Below are positions 43,022-51,514 of a stretch of DNA of 64,000 nt, one piece after another. The DNA is from DATFKA01 sp035268885 (GTDB taxonomy: Bacteria; Bacteroidota; Bacteroidia; Chitinophagales; Saprospiraceae): assembly GCA_035268885.1 (NCBI GenBank), contig DATFKA010000123.1:1-64000 (forward strand), read 5' to 3'. Below the pieces are notes generated by a model that was not told the DNA's origin, did not search any database, and saw nothing but the letters and a program-made list of their open reading frames with translations. The translations under genes and the position numbers were made by a program. Position 1 is the first letter of the stretch. Each line of letters opens with the position of its first letter.

Positions 43022-45760
43022 ATGAAACCGTTATACCTATTTTTATTACTCACCTTTTTACTCAGCATGAAGTTGAGTGCACAAGCGCCCTCCTCTTTTA
43101 AATTTCAGGGCGTAGCCCGGGATGCCAGTGGCACAATTTATAGTAGTCAGGCCATTCAAGTCCGTTTTCTTATCCTGGAAGAGGATGGGAGTGTGAATCC
43201 GCCCCTGATTTACGAAGAGCAGCATACCATTTTCACCTCCCCCCAGGGGGTTTTCTCTGTGAATGTCGGGGAAGGGACGGTAATCCAGGGAGATTTCAGT
43301 GTGCTGGATTGGGCCAACGAACAGTACTCCCTGCAGGTGAAATTAGACGCCAATGGCTCTAACAACTTTATTGACCTGGGAAAGAGTCGCCTTTTGTCAG
43401 TCCCCTACGCTTTACATGCCGAAACGGTTAGCAATGCCGATGATGCGGATGCCGATCCAACCAATGAAATCCAAAGCCTTAATCTGTCCGGAACGGATCT
43501 TTCCATTAGCGGAGTAGCGACCCCTGTTGATTTGAGTGGTTTGGGCGGAAGCCTAAGTCTACCTTATTTTGGCGAAACCAGTGTGAATAAAGCCGCTTTT
43601 CACGTGCAGAATAATTTTCCTAATGGTCGGTATGGCCTGGCGGGTACGGTTGGAGCGGTTGAGTTACCCAATAATAATGCCGGACTTATCGGTATGGGAA
43701 ATGCCGCCAGTGGCGTACTGGGTATTAGTACCAATAGTTTCCTTTCGGGCGTATTTGGGATATCCGAATCGGCTACTGGTTACGGAGTTACTGGAGTAAA
43801 TGACGCTGGTGGAATCGGCGCCTTATTCAGAACGACCCCCAATGGTAGAGCGGCATTGGTGACGACTACCGGACGGGTTGGTCTGGGAACGGAAAGCCCA
43901 CTCGATAAGGTAGAAATCGTGGATAATAAGAAGACCCGCTTGAGTTTAAACGGGGAGAATAGCAATGGTATCAGTAGCCTGGCTTTTCGACAGTTTGAAG
44001 GGATTGATAGCTACCGGGGTTGGCTTTGGGAAGCAGACCTGTCCGATCTGGAGGAAATCAAACTGGGCCTGTACGACTACAATTTTTTGGTAGGTAATGC
44101 CGACTTTGAAAATAAAATGCCGGCTTATGAATTGAGTACACGAGCGGTGCAGGGGAATCGAATGTTCACCCACCGCTGGACGGGCAATGCCCAGATGGAC
44201 AACAGCCTGACGATTGAAGGCCGCGATGCCGGTTTTTCTAGCCTCAGTTTCTTCCCCGCAGCGGAGGGGAACGTAGCTAAAACGATGCGCTATTCGGCAA
44301 CTTACGATCCGTCTACCCAAATTACGGAACTCAGTCTGGCTCAGGTAGATTACGATACGGCAAATGCCCCCATTTTCTTTTTACCCAATCAACTGCATAC
44401 CGCCAAAGTATTTCCCAGCGGTATTTCAGAGCATCGATTTACCGGTAGGATGAAGATCAGTGGTGAGGACAATGCTTCTACTAGTGGTGCTTCCTTGTCG
44501 CTCGAACTAAATACAGAAAATGCAGATCACGGTATTACGCTGGAAACCTCAAAAGATGGAGACGGTGATGCCCAATTTAGTATGCAGGAGCTCTTTATTG
44601 CCGACAATGGGGGTGGGGCTTCCCTGAACCCGCTGTACACGGTTATTTCTAACCAGGTAAACAGTCCGTCCGGCCTGGGAGGTATGCATTGGTTCTACGG
44701 GGGGATTCAGGCGGCGGGACTATCTATTGCCGATGCGGCTTTTTCAAAGACACCACTAGATCCAGGCAGTAAACTATACGTCTCTTTATCGGAAGATAGT
44801 CCGCAATCTGGCTTGCACATTGATAATGATGCGGTCAATACCCCCGCTGCCCAGTTGCACAATGATTCCGGACTTGCTTTGGAGACCCTGGGGGGGATTG
44901 ATGTGCGCTTGAATAGTAACCTTAGCAAGCCTCAACTTCGGCTGACGGAAGATCAAGACGACTATTCCCGACTGGAATTTAACAATACGCAGAATAATAA
45001 TTTCTGGCACATCGCCGGCCAGGCTGCTGAAGAGCCTGCGAACTCCCGGATGAATATTTTTTTCAGGGATGGCAATGTCGGTCGCGATATATTAACCGTC
45101 AGGGGTAATGGAAATGTAGGGGTCAACACTTTTAGCCCCAGCGCCCGACTGACTATCAATCAAGCAAGCCAACAGGTAGGAACGGGACTGCGCTTCGTAG
45201 ATGGTACGGCGAATCAGGATTGGGATATTACGCATGGTTTCGGCTTACGTTTTCATTACGGCGGTAGCTTACGCGCGGCAATTAGCGCCACCAATGGCGC
45301 ATACATCCAGGGCTCAGATGCTCGTCTGAAAAAGAACGTAGTTCAATTAGAGCCCGTACTAACTAAAGTTGCTAAACTAAGACCGACCAGCTACCAATAT
45401 CGTTCAGATCAGTCTCAAAGCCGTACCTTCGGCTTTATTGCTCAGGAAGTACAAAAGGTGTTTCCGGAATTGGTCGAATATATTCCTTCCGATGATCTGT
45501 ACGGTATCAACTACAGTGGCTTTGGGGTGGTCGCCATCCAGGCTATTCAGGAATTACAGACCGTGTTGAAGCAGCAGGATGCCAGTATTAGCGAACTGAC
45601 AGCTGAGCTGCAAAATATAGAAAAACAAAGCAGAAGTACGGATTCTACCCGGCAATTGCTAGAAACGCAGCAGCAGTATATCCAAAAGTTGGAGGATAAA
45701 CTGGCCAGGCAGGAAGATCGCCTTAATCGCCTAGAGCGAATGTTGAAGGAAAAAGAATAG
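43022..45760 (+). CDS. Secreted protein with C-terminal S74 (tail-fibre chaperone) domain
   Basis: A 912-residue protein with a signal peptide (1-20, LSAQ), an N-terminal domain typical of Bacteroidota secreted proteins (about 22-140: FKFQGVARDASGTIYSSQAIQVRFLILEED-like start, ending in LLSVPYALHAE), a long beta-structured midsection with repeated GRVGLGTESP-like and GNVGVNTFSP motifs (about 285-300 and 695-710), and an S74 intramolecular chaperone domain from about Ser765 (SDARLKKNV, FGFIAQEVQKVFPELV). The tail (about 845-912) is a coiled coil. In phage fibres S74 trimerises the shaft and then cleaves before this Ser. A trimeric surface fibre is therefore likely. No T9SS sorting domain is present. 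Confidence 0.87.
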   Translation: MKPLYLFLLLTFLLSMKLSAQAPSSFKFQGVARDASGTIYSSQAIQVRFLILEEDGSVNPPLIYEEQHTIFTSPQGVFSVNVGEGTVIQGDFSVLDWANEQYSLQVKLDANGSNNFIDLGKSRLLSVPYALHAETVSNADDADADPTNEIQSLNLSGTDLSISGVATPVDLSGLGGSLSLPYFGETSVNKAAFHVQNNFPNGRYGLAGTVGAVELPNNNAGLIGMGNAASGVLGISTNSFLSGVFGISESATGYGVTGVNDAGGIGALFRTTPNGRAALVTTTGRVGLGTESPLDKVEIVDNKKTRLSLNGENSNGISSLAFRQFEGIDSYRGWLWEADLSDLEEIKLGLYDYNFLVGNADFENKMPAYELSTRAVQGNRMFTHRWTGNAQMDNSLTIEGRDAGFSSLSFFPAAEGNVAKTMRYSATYDPSTQITELSLAQVDYDTANAPIFFLPNQLHTAKVFPSGISEHRFTGRMKISGEDNASTSGASLSLELNTENADHGITLETSKDGDGDAQFSMQELFIADNGGGASLNPLYTVISNQVNSPSGLGGMHWFYGGIQAAGLSIADAAFSKTPLDPGSKLYVSLSEDSPQSGLHIDNDAVNTPAAQLHNDSGLALETLGGIDVRLNSNLSKPQLRLTEDQDDYSRLEFNNTQNNNFWHIAGQAAEEPANSRMNIFFRDGNVGRDILTVRGNGNVGVNTFSPSARLTINQASQQVGTGLRFVDGTANQDWDITHGFGLRFHYGGSLRAAISATNGAYIQGSDARLKKNVVQLEPVLTKVAKLRPTSYQYRSDQSQSRTFGFIAQEVQKVFPELVEYIPSDDLYGINYSGFGVVAIQAIQELQTVLKQQDASISELTAELQNIEKQSRSTDSTRQLLETQQQYIQKLEDKLARQEDRLNRLERMLKEKE

Positions 45761-45771
45761 GCTGGCGTGTA

Positions 45772-45806
45772 TAAGAGGGGAGCGGTTCCGTTCTCCTCTT
45801 ATTTTG
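45772..45806. terminator. Terminator between the S74 gene and porX
   Basis: A 14-bp stem with two G-U pairs (45772-45785 with 45788-45801) is followed by TTTTG on the plus strand. Its right arm includes the porX stop codon. It can end both convergent transcripts. Confidence 0.75.
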
Positions 45807-47352
45807 TCTCCAGTGTAATCACCGGGCAGATCATCTCCTCCAGGGAGATACCACCGTGCTGGAAGGTGTTTTTATAGTAGTTATTGTAATAATTATAGTT
45901 ATTGGGATAGAGGAAGAACTTATCTTCCTTGGCAAAGATAAAGGTCGAACTCACATTGGGTCGGGGTAAGCCGCCTTTTTTAGGATCCCGTACTTCGAGT
46001 ACATCCTTACGCTGGTATTGCAGGTTACGGCCTACCTTATAGCGCAGATTCGTGGTGGTCTCGCGGTCGCCAACGACCTTAGAAGGCTGATTGACCCGGA
46101 TGGTACCGTGGTCGGTAGAAATAATCAAATTGATATCGTGTTCCGCCAGTTTTTGTAGGGCCAGCCAGAGGGGAGAATTCGTAAACCAGGAGCGGGTCAG
46201 GGAGCGGTAGGCCCGTTCGTCACCCGCCAGTTCTTTGAGTACTTCCATTTCCGTACGGGCATGGGAGAGCATATCAATAAAATTATAGACAATTACGGTC
46301 AGGTCATTATTGAGGTAGTTCAGGATATTGTCCTGCAGGGTTTTGGCTACGCTAACGTTGGTGATTTTTTGATAATCAAATTTCACCTCCCAACGGAAAG
46401 TCCGTTTGACCAATTCCGTGAGTAGTTCGTGCTCAAAAAGATTCTTGCCCCCTTCTTCATTATCGTTTCGCCACCAGTCTGGGAAGCGCTTGGCGATGTC
46501 ACCGGGCATCATACCCGAGAAGATCGCATTTCGGCTATACTGGGTAGCGGTGGGTAAGATACTGTAGAAGTAGTCTTCCTGCTTGACGCGGAAAAGATCA
46601 TTCAGGATGGGTTCGATAATTTTCCATTGATCGTAGCGCAGATTATCAAGCAATAAAAAGAAGGTGGGTTTATCGGGTGATACGTGGGGGAACACCTTTT
46701 TGCGGAGCAAGTGATTAGACATAATCGGACCCTCCTCGGTTCCGACCCAATCCAGATAATTTTTGACGATATATTTCGAAAAGGCAATATTGGCCTGTTC
46801 TTTTTGCATAGCCAGGATATCCGCCATACCAATAGAGTTCGACTGGTCAATTTTTATCTCCCAGTTGATGATCTTGCGATAAACATCGACCCATTCCTGG
46901 TGGTCCAGCCCGCTATTGATCTGCATGAGGATTTGGCGAAACTCCTGTTGATAATCAGAAGAGGTCTTCTCCCGTACCAGGCGTTTATTGTCAATCAGCT
47001 TTTTTAGCGAAAGCAGTATCTGGTTAGGGTTGACGGGTTTGATCAGGTAATCAGAAATTTGTGATCCCAGCGCTTCTTCCATCACGTTTTCCGCCTCATT
47101 TTTGGTAATCATAACGACGGGTAGATGCGGGCGCAATTCTTTTATTTTGGGTAGAGTCTCCAGGCCGGTCAAGCCGGGCATACTTTCGTCGAGAAAAACC
47201 ACATCGATCTCATCGTTTTCCTCACATTCTTCCAGCGCGTCGTAACCGTTGGTTACCGTCACCACTTCGTAGCCGCGTTTTTCCAGAAAAAGCAGTTGTG
47301 GTTTGAGTAAGTCAATTTCGTCGTCTGCCCAAAGAATGGTTATATTTTCCAT
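45799..47352 (-). CDS. porX: T9SS regulator PorX: response regulator with PglZ phosphatase-like domain
   Basis: A 517-residue protein with a receiver domain (1-120: acidic Asp10/Asp11, phospho-acceptor Asp55 in VVFLDESMPG, Thr83, Lys105 in YLIKPVNP) and a C-terminal PglZ domain of the alkaline phosphatase superfamily (about 200-517: TFFLLLDNLRYDQWK, FSGMMPGDIAKRF, NLIISTDHGTIRV). In Porphyromonas PorX works with the kinase PorY and the sigma factor SigP to switch on T9SS genes. The identity is clear from the two-domain layout. PorY and SigP are not in this window. Four T9SS cargo genes within 36 kb fit an active system. Confidence 0.94.
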   Translation of the reverse strand: MENITILWADDEIDLLKPQLLFLEKRGYEVVTVTNGYDALEECEENDEIDVVFLDESMPGLTGLETLPKIKELRPHLPVVMITKNEAENVMEEALGSQISDYLIKPVNPNQILLSLKKLIDNKRLVREKTSSDYQQEFRQILMQINSGLDHQEWVDVYRKIINWEIKIDQSNSIGMADILAMQKEQANIAFSKYIVKNYLDWVGTEEGPIMSNHLLRKKVFPHVSPDKPTFFLLLDNLRYDQWKIIEPILNDLFRVKQEDYFYSILPTATQYSRNAIFSGMMPGDIAKRFPDWWRNDNEEGGKNLFEHELLTELVKRTFRWEVKFDYQKITNVSVAKTLQDNILNYLNNDLTVIVYNFIDMLSHARTEMEVLKELAGDERAYRSLTRSWFTNSPLWLALQKLAEHDINLIISTDHGTIRVNQPSKVVGDRETTTNLRYKVGRNLQYQRKDVLEVRDPKKGGLPRPNVSSTFIFAKEDKFFLYPNNYNYYNNYYKNTFQHGGISLEEMICPVITLETK

Positions 47353-47473
47353 GAATGTTTTTTAAAAATGCTTGAAGAGCTAAAATACCTTTCCTGATCA
47401 ATTTTACGAAATAGTAATCATATTTATTGGTTAATTATTGCCCAGGTGCTAATTGTTTTTAAGTTTTGTAGAT

Positions 47474-47574
47474 GAAGTTGTTTAAAAACTCCTCAATGCG
47501 CCCCTGGCAAATCATTGAAGTATTGACCATCAAGCATTTACCAATCATCGCATCAGGAATTCTTAAACAACTTC
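47474..47574. repeat. Palindromic MITE-like repeat, copy B
   Basis: GAAGTTGTTTAA (47474-47485) is the inverse of TTAAACAACTTC (47563-47574). The two halves match imperfectly along the whole 101 bases, so the RNA would fold into one long hairpin. A GAT triplet flanks both ends (47471-47473 and 47575-47577), a possible target duplication. It shares blocks with copy A at 27890-28058 and touches the earliest start of the HD gene. Confidence 0.75.
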
Positions 47575-47605
47575 GATGAATGGCTTCATGAAAACCACAA
47601 AATTA

Positions 47606-48829
47606 ATGCTCAATAAGAAAATACTCAACGACCCCGTTTACGGATTCATTGGGGTACCCCGCGGACTGGTCTTCGAGTTGGTGGAGCATCCTTACTTTCA
47701 GCGACTGCGGCGCATTAAGCAGCTTAGCCTGACGCACTACGTCTATCCGGGGGCGCTGCACACCCGTTTCCACCATGCTCTGGGCGCGCTGCATCTCATG
47801 ACGGAAGCCATCGAAGTGCTTCGTTCGAAGGGGACCGAGGTGACGGAGGCCGAAGCCGAAGCGGTGTTTATCGCCATTTTGTTGCACGATATTGGCCATG
47901 GCCCTTATTCGCATACGCTGGAGAATACCTTAATCAATGTCTCTCACGAGCACATTTCTGCGCTGTTTATGGAACAGCTGAACGAGGAATTCGACGGTCG
48001 GCTCGATCTGGCGATTCAAATCTTTAAAGATGATTATAAAAAGAAGTTCCTTCACCAACTGGTTTCCAGTCAGCTCGATATGGATCGGCTGGATTATCTG
48101 AACCGGGATAGTTTTTTTACTGGGGTACACGAGGGGGTGATCGGTTACGATCGCATTATTAAGATGTTGGCGGTGAATGACGGGGAGCTGGTCGTAGAAC
48201 AAAAAGGCATCTATTCCGTGGAGAAATTTCTAATTGCTCGTAGATTGATGTACTGGCAGGTGTATTTACATAAAACGGTGCTCTCGGCCGAGCAGATGTT
48301 GATTCAGGCCCTCTTGAGGGCCAAAACGCTGGTACGCCGGGGGGTGGAGTTAACTATGCCGGATAGCCTGCACTTTTTTATCAGTCGGGACTGGACAGCA
48401 GAGGATTTTGCGGGCAACCGTAAGTCCATGTTGGAGCATTTTGCCCTGTTGGACGATCACGATATTGCTTTTGCGATCAAGTACTGGATGAATAGCTCGG
48501 ATCGACTGTTGAGTTATTTGTGTGAGGCCCTGGTTAATCGACGCTTGTTTAGGTTACAGTTTAGTCTGAAACCTTTCTCCGAATCGCATTTGCTTATGCT
48601 GAGGGCTAAGCTCAGCAATTGGTGGGGCGAAGCTAGTCCGGGAGACTTATCCCATTTGCTTATTCTCGGAGCGGAGTCCAATAGCGCCTACAGTAAATCC
48701 AAGGATGAAATCAAAATACTATACAAAGATGGCAGGGTAGAGCCCTTATCCATGAATAGTGAATACAATATTCAGGCAAAACTGGTTAAAAAGTATTTTC
48801 TTTGTCATCCTAAAGAACCAATCCGCTAA
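47606..48829 (+). CDS. HD superfamily phosphohydrolase
   Basis: A protein of about 407 residues with an N-terminal HD domain: RFHHALGALHLM (metal His), VFIAILLHDIGHGPYSHTLE (His-Asp doublet and further His), and LDMDRLDYLNRDSFFTGVHEGVI. Relatives are SAMHD1-like or dGTPase-like hydrolases of nucleotides. The substrate here is not known. A start at 47576 is possible but lies directly on the palindromic repeat. ATG 47606 (MLNKKILNDPVYGFI) gives the usual family N-terminus. It is followed by the DUF6427-like gene after 42 bases. Confidence 0.88.
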   Translation: MLNKKILNDPVYGFIGVPRGLVFELVEHPYFQRLRRIKQLSLTHYVYPGALHTRFHHALGALHLMTEAIEVLRSKGTEVTEAEAEAVFIAILLHDIGHGPYSHTLENTLINVSHEHISALFMEQLNEEFDGRLDLAIQIFKDDYKKKFLHQLVSSQLDMDRLDYLNRDSFFTGVHEGVIGYDRIIKMLAVNDGELVVEQKGIYSVEKFLIARRLMYWQVYLHKTVLSAEQMLIQALLRAKTLVRRGVELTMPDSLHFFISRDWTAEDFAGNRKSMLEHFALLDDHDIAFAIKYWMNSSDRLLSYLCEALVNRRLFRLQFSLKPFSESHLLMLRAKLSNWWGEASPGDLSHLLILGAESNSAYSKSKDEIKILYKDGRVEPLSMNSEYNIQAKLVKKYFLCHPKEPIR

Positions 48830-48871
48830 TTCTTTCTTATCTTTCTTTTCGAAAACGGAAAAAAATAACGA

Positions 48872-49855
48872 GTGCTACTATCACTTTTTCGAACCAACCA
48901 ACTACTCCTGGCCATCCTTTTACTGCCGTACATCGCAGTATTACATTTGGCGCCTATCTGGATTCAGGACAATTGGGAGCCAGCCATCCACGGTGTTCTT
49001 TCCCATGTCGTCTTTGAGTATTTGGGGTTTAAAACGCTGTTCACTCAGGGGCTGGCCGGATTTTTACTGTTTTTACAGGCTGTTTTGTTGATTCGTATGG
49101 ATTTTCGTCATAAATTATCATTGGAGCCTACTTTGTTCACGGGCGTTTTTCTGGTCCTGGTATCCAGTGTTTCTTTACCCTTTTTGCATTTATCTTCTTA
49201 TCACTTTAGTAATTTTTTTTTACTGCTGGCCGTTGATCAATTTCTCATCACCTACCGCAAGCCCAAGGTAAGTGGATCATTGTTGAATGTAGGCCTGTGT
49301 ATTGGTCTGGCGGCCTTATTCACCCCGGCCTATTTGTTTTACCTGATGCTGGCCTTTGTGGGCTTAAACCTCCTGCGGGGTTTTAATTTCAACGAGCGGG
49401 TCATTGTGGTAGCGGGGATAATGGTCGTCTTTTTTTTAGCAGGTACGGTTTGTTTTTGGAACGGACAGCTGGCGGCTTTCTGGCAGCAGCAGTTTGTAGA
49501 AGGTTTTGCTTTGCTGGACTTTCGAGCGGGCAATATGTTCACCTTTATTCATTTAGGACTCTTAGTATTGTTAGTTTTGATCATGGTTATGGTGCGAGGT
49601 CAGATTATCAGTCGTAAAATTATGGAGGCCCAGCGAAAGATTGATGTGTTTTACTGGGGTATGTTGATTAGTGTACTGGTTTTAATCGTACAGGCCGATA
49701 TTCAGGAAAACTCTTTTCTGGTGGTGGCGCCTTTTTTAGGCTTCTTCCTGGGCTTGCAATGGTCAAATTTGCGATCCAACGTCAGCGAACTGCTGCATTT
49801 GTTATTTTTTCTGTCGGTTTTGCTATTACAGTATCGCCCCTTCTTCTTACCTTAA
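48872..49855 (+). CDS. DUF6427-like multi-pass membrane protein
   Basis: A 327-residue integral membrane protein with about nine to ten hydrophobic helices over its whole length and almost no soluble domain. The opening MLLSLFRTNQ and the pattern HLSSYHFSNFFLLLAVDQFL recall the Bacteroidota family DUF6427, whose function is unknown. The start codon is GTG at 48872. No closer ATG gives the same N-terminus. It sits between the HD gene and the purQ-like gene, with 24 bases to the latter, so the three may share a transcript. Confidence 0.75.
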   Translation: MLLSLFRTNQLLLAILLLPYIAVLHLAPIWIQDNWEPAIHGVLSHVVFEYLGFKTLFTQGLAGFLLFLQAVLLIRMDFRHKLSLEPTLFTGVFLVLVSSVSLPFLHLSSYHFSNFFLLLAVDQFLITYRKPKVSGSLLNVGLCIGLAALFTPAYLFYLMLAFVGLNLLRGFNFNERVIVVAGIMVVFFLAGTVCFWNGQLAAFWQQQFVEGFALLDFRAGNMFTFIHLGLLVLLVLIMVMVRGQIISRKIMEAQRKIDVFYWGMLISVLVLIVQADIQENSFLVVAPFLGFFLGLQWSNLRSNVSELLHLLFFLSVLLLQYRPFFLP

Positions 49856-49879
49856 ATTTGATAACAAAAAGTACAATTC

Positions 49880-50593
49880 ATGAAGTTTGGAGTGGTCATA
49901 TTCCCAGGCACGCACGGAGATCAGGATATCAACTATGTTTTAGAGGAAGTCATGGGACAGCAGGTAGAACGTATCTGGTACCAGGATGGTGTCCTGACCG
50001 GATTCAGAGAACAAGATTGTCTGGTCATACCGGGTGGTTCTGCCTACGGAGATTATCTGCGTCCGGGAGCTTTGGCACGGCTGGCCCCAATTGTATCCGC
50101 CCTTAAGAAGTTTTCCTCTTCCGGGGGCTATATTTTTGGAATTGGAAACGGCTTTCAGATACTCTGCGAACTGGGCCTCTTGCCCGGTTTGTTACTCCAT
50201 AATCTCTCCGGAGAATTTGTTTCTAAGGCGGTTTGGCTGAAAACGATTACCAGTAATTCCCCCATTACCGCGGGGATTAACCCGGATGAGGTCATAAAAT
50301 TACCCATTGCCCACCGCTACGGCCGTTACTTTGTGGATGACTTGACGTTAAAAGAAATGGAGAGCAATGATCAGATATTGTTCCGCTACTGCGATGAGGA
50401 AGGTAAGCTTTCGCAAAAAAGTAATCCAAACGGAGCCATTTCCAATATCGCGGGGATTTGCAATGCTGATCATAACGTTTTTGCGCTAATGCCACATCCG
50501 GAAAGAGCGGCGGAGCGCGAACTTGGCGATGCGGATGGCCGTTATCTATTTGAGTCGCTTATCCGAACGGCCAAAGTCGATGAGATTAGGTAG
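49880..50593 (+). CDS. PurQ-like FGAM synthase glutaminase subunit, catalytic Cys replaced by Gly
   Basis: A 237-residue class I glutamine amidotransferase homologous to PurQ, which supplies ammonia to FGAM synthase in purine synthesis. The fold motifs are kept: FPGTHGDQD, PGGSAYGDYLRPGALA, GNGFQIL, ISNIAGIC and LMPHPERA (His206, Glu208). The nucleophile elbow, normally GICNGFQ, reads GIGNGFQ: codon 89 (50144-50146) is GGA. The usual Cys in the first loop (PGSNCD) is also absent. Glutaminase activity should therefore be lost. It may be a non-catalytic partner of PurL/PurS or a paralogue with a new role. PurL and PurS are not seen nearby. Confidence 0.83.
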   Translation: MKFGVVIFPGTHGDQDINYVLEEVMGQQVERIWYQDGVLTGFREQDCLVIPGGSAYGDYLRPGALARLAPIVSALKKFSSSGGYIFGIGNGFQILCELGLLPGLLLHNLSGEFVSKAVWLKTITSNSPITAGINPDEVIKLPIAHRYGRYFVDDLTLKEMESNDQILFRYCDEEGKLSQKSNPNGAISNIAGICNADHNVFALMPHPERAAERELGDADGRYLFESLIRTAKVDEIR

Positions 50594-50646
50594 AATAAAG
50601 AAGAAAAGATCTGATCAATTAATAGCTCAGGATAAAAACTATTATT

Positions 50647-50811
50647 AGAAGCGGTTTAAACTTTTTGGTTCAAGCGGTCTTAAAAAGTTTGTAGGTTCTG
50701 GTAAAGCTCAATTTGAGATGCGTAGCCAAAGTTACGGATCGAAAATTAGCTGCCGTCCAATTTCTATAAGACTTTAAGACTCAGCGAACTGAAAAAGTTT
50801 AAACCGCTTCT
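50647..50811. repeat. Element with perfect 20-bp terminal inverted repeats
   Basis: AGAAGCGGTTTAAACTTTTT (50647-50666) is the exact inverse of 50792-50811. Inner parts also pair loosely (GGTCTTAAA with TTTAAGACT). The 165-base element has no coding capacity and fills most of the 244-base gap between the purQ-like and ompA-like genes. It looks like a MITE, or a long hairpin used as a terminator. Confidence 0.75.
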
Positions 50812-50837
50812 TAGAACCAACTTAAACGAATCAGCCC

Positions 50838-51506
50838 ATGAAGCCAACTAATGCACTTCCCGCAACCCTAATTTTAATTTTCTCTCTCTTTCTGATGCCC
50901 GCCTGTAATTCGAGTAAAACGCTCAAAGGGGGCGCTATTGGTGGTGCCGTAGGAGGTATCATTGGCGGTACAATTGCCAAAAAAGGAAATAAATCCACGG
51001 GTATATTAATCGGCTCCGCGATTGGCGGTACGGCTGGCGCCGTGATCGGTCGTTATATGGACAAACAGGCCGAAGAAATCCGGCGGGATATGGAAGGCGC
51101 CGAAGTAGAACGAGTAGGCGAAGGTATTCTGATTACTTTCGATTCGGGATTACTGTTTGACGTTAACTCGGCTGCGCTTAAACCCGCTACGCGCCGAAAT
51201 CTGGAAGAACTGGCTCAGACACTAAAGAAATACGAAGACACCGAGATTCTGGTGCAGGGCCATACGGATGCTACCGGTGCGGCCGAATACAATCAGGAAC
51301 TTTCCGTAAAAAGAGCAAATTCCGTAAAAGATCATCTGGTGAACTCCGGGGTGACTTCCCAGCGGCTGCTTACGCAAGGACTGGGCGAAACCGAACCGGT
51401 CGCCAGCAATGAGACGGTGACGGGTCGCCAGCAAAATCGACGGGTAGAAGTAGTCATCGTGGCTAATAAAGAGCTACGTCGGGCAGCCGAACGCGGAGAT
51501 CTGTAA
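50838..51506 (+). CDS. OmpA family lipoprotein with glycine zipper
   Basis: A 222-residue outer membrane lipoprotein. The signal ends in MPAC with Cys23 as the lipidation site. A glycine-zipper stretch follows (about 30-75: GGAIGGAVGGIIGGTIAKKG, IGSAIGGTAGAVIG). The OmpA C-terminal peptidoglycan-binding domain covers about 95-215 (FDSGLLFDVNSAALKPATRRNLEELAQTL-like, VQGHTDATGAAEYNQELS, QGLGETEPVASNETVTGRQQNRRVEV). It is expected to tie the outer membrane to the cell wall. It is lone, converging on crtZ with 8 bases between. Confidence 0.92.
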   Translation: MKPTNALPATLILIFSLFLMPACNSSKTLKGGAIGGAVGGIIGGTIAKKGNKSTGILIGSAIGGTAGAVIGRYMDKQAEEIRRDMEGAEVERVGEGILITFDSGLLFDVNSAALKPATRRNLEELAQTLKKYEDTEILVQGHTDATGAAEYNQELSVKRANSVKDHLVNSGVTSQRLLTQGLGETEPVASNETVTGRQQNRRVEVVIVANKELRRAAERGDL

Positions 51507-51514
51507 ATAGATTT

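Noticed and set aside
43022..45760. S74 domain as evidence of a prophage
   Set aside because: The protein has a signal peptide and there are no other phage genes nearby.
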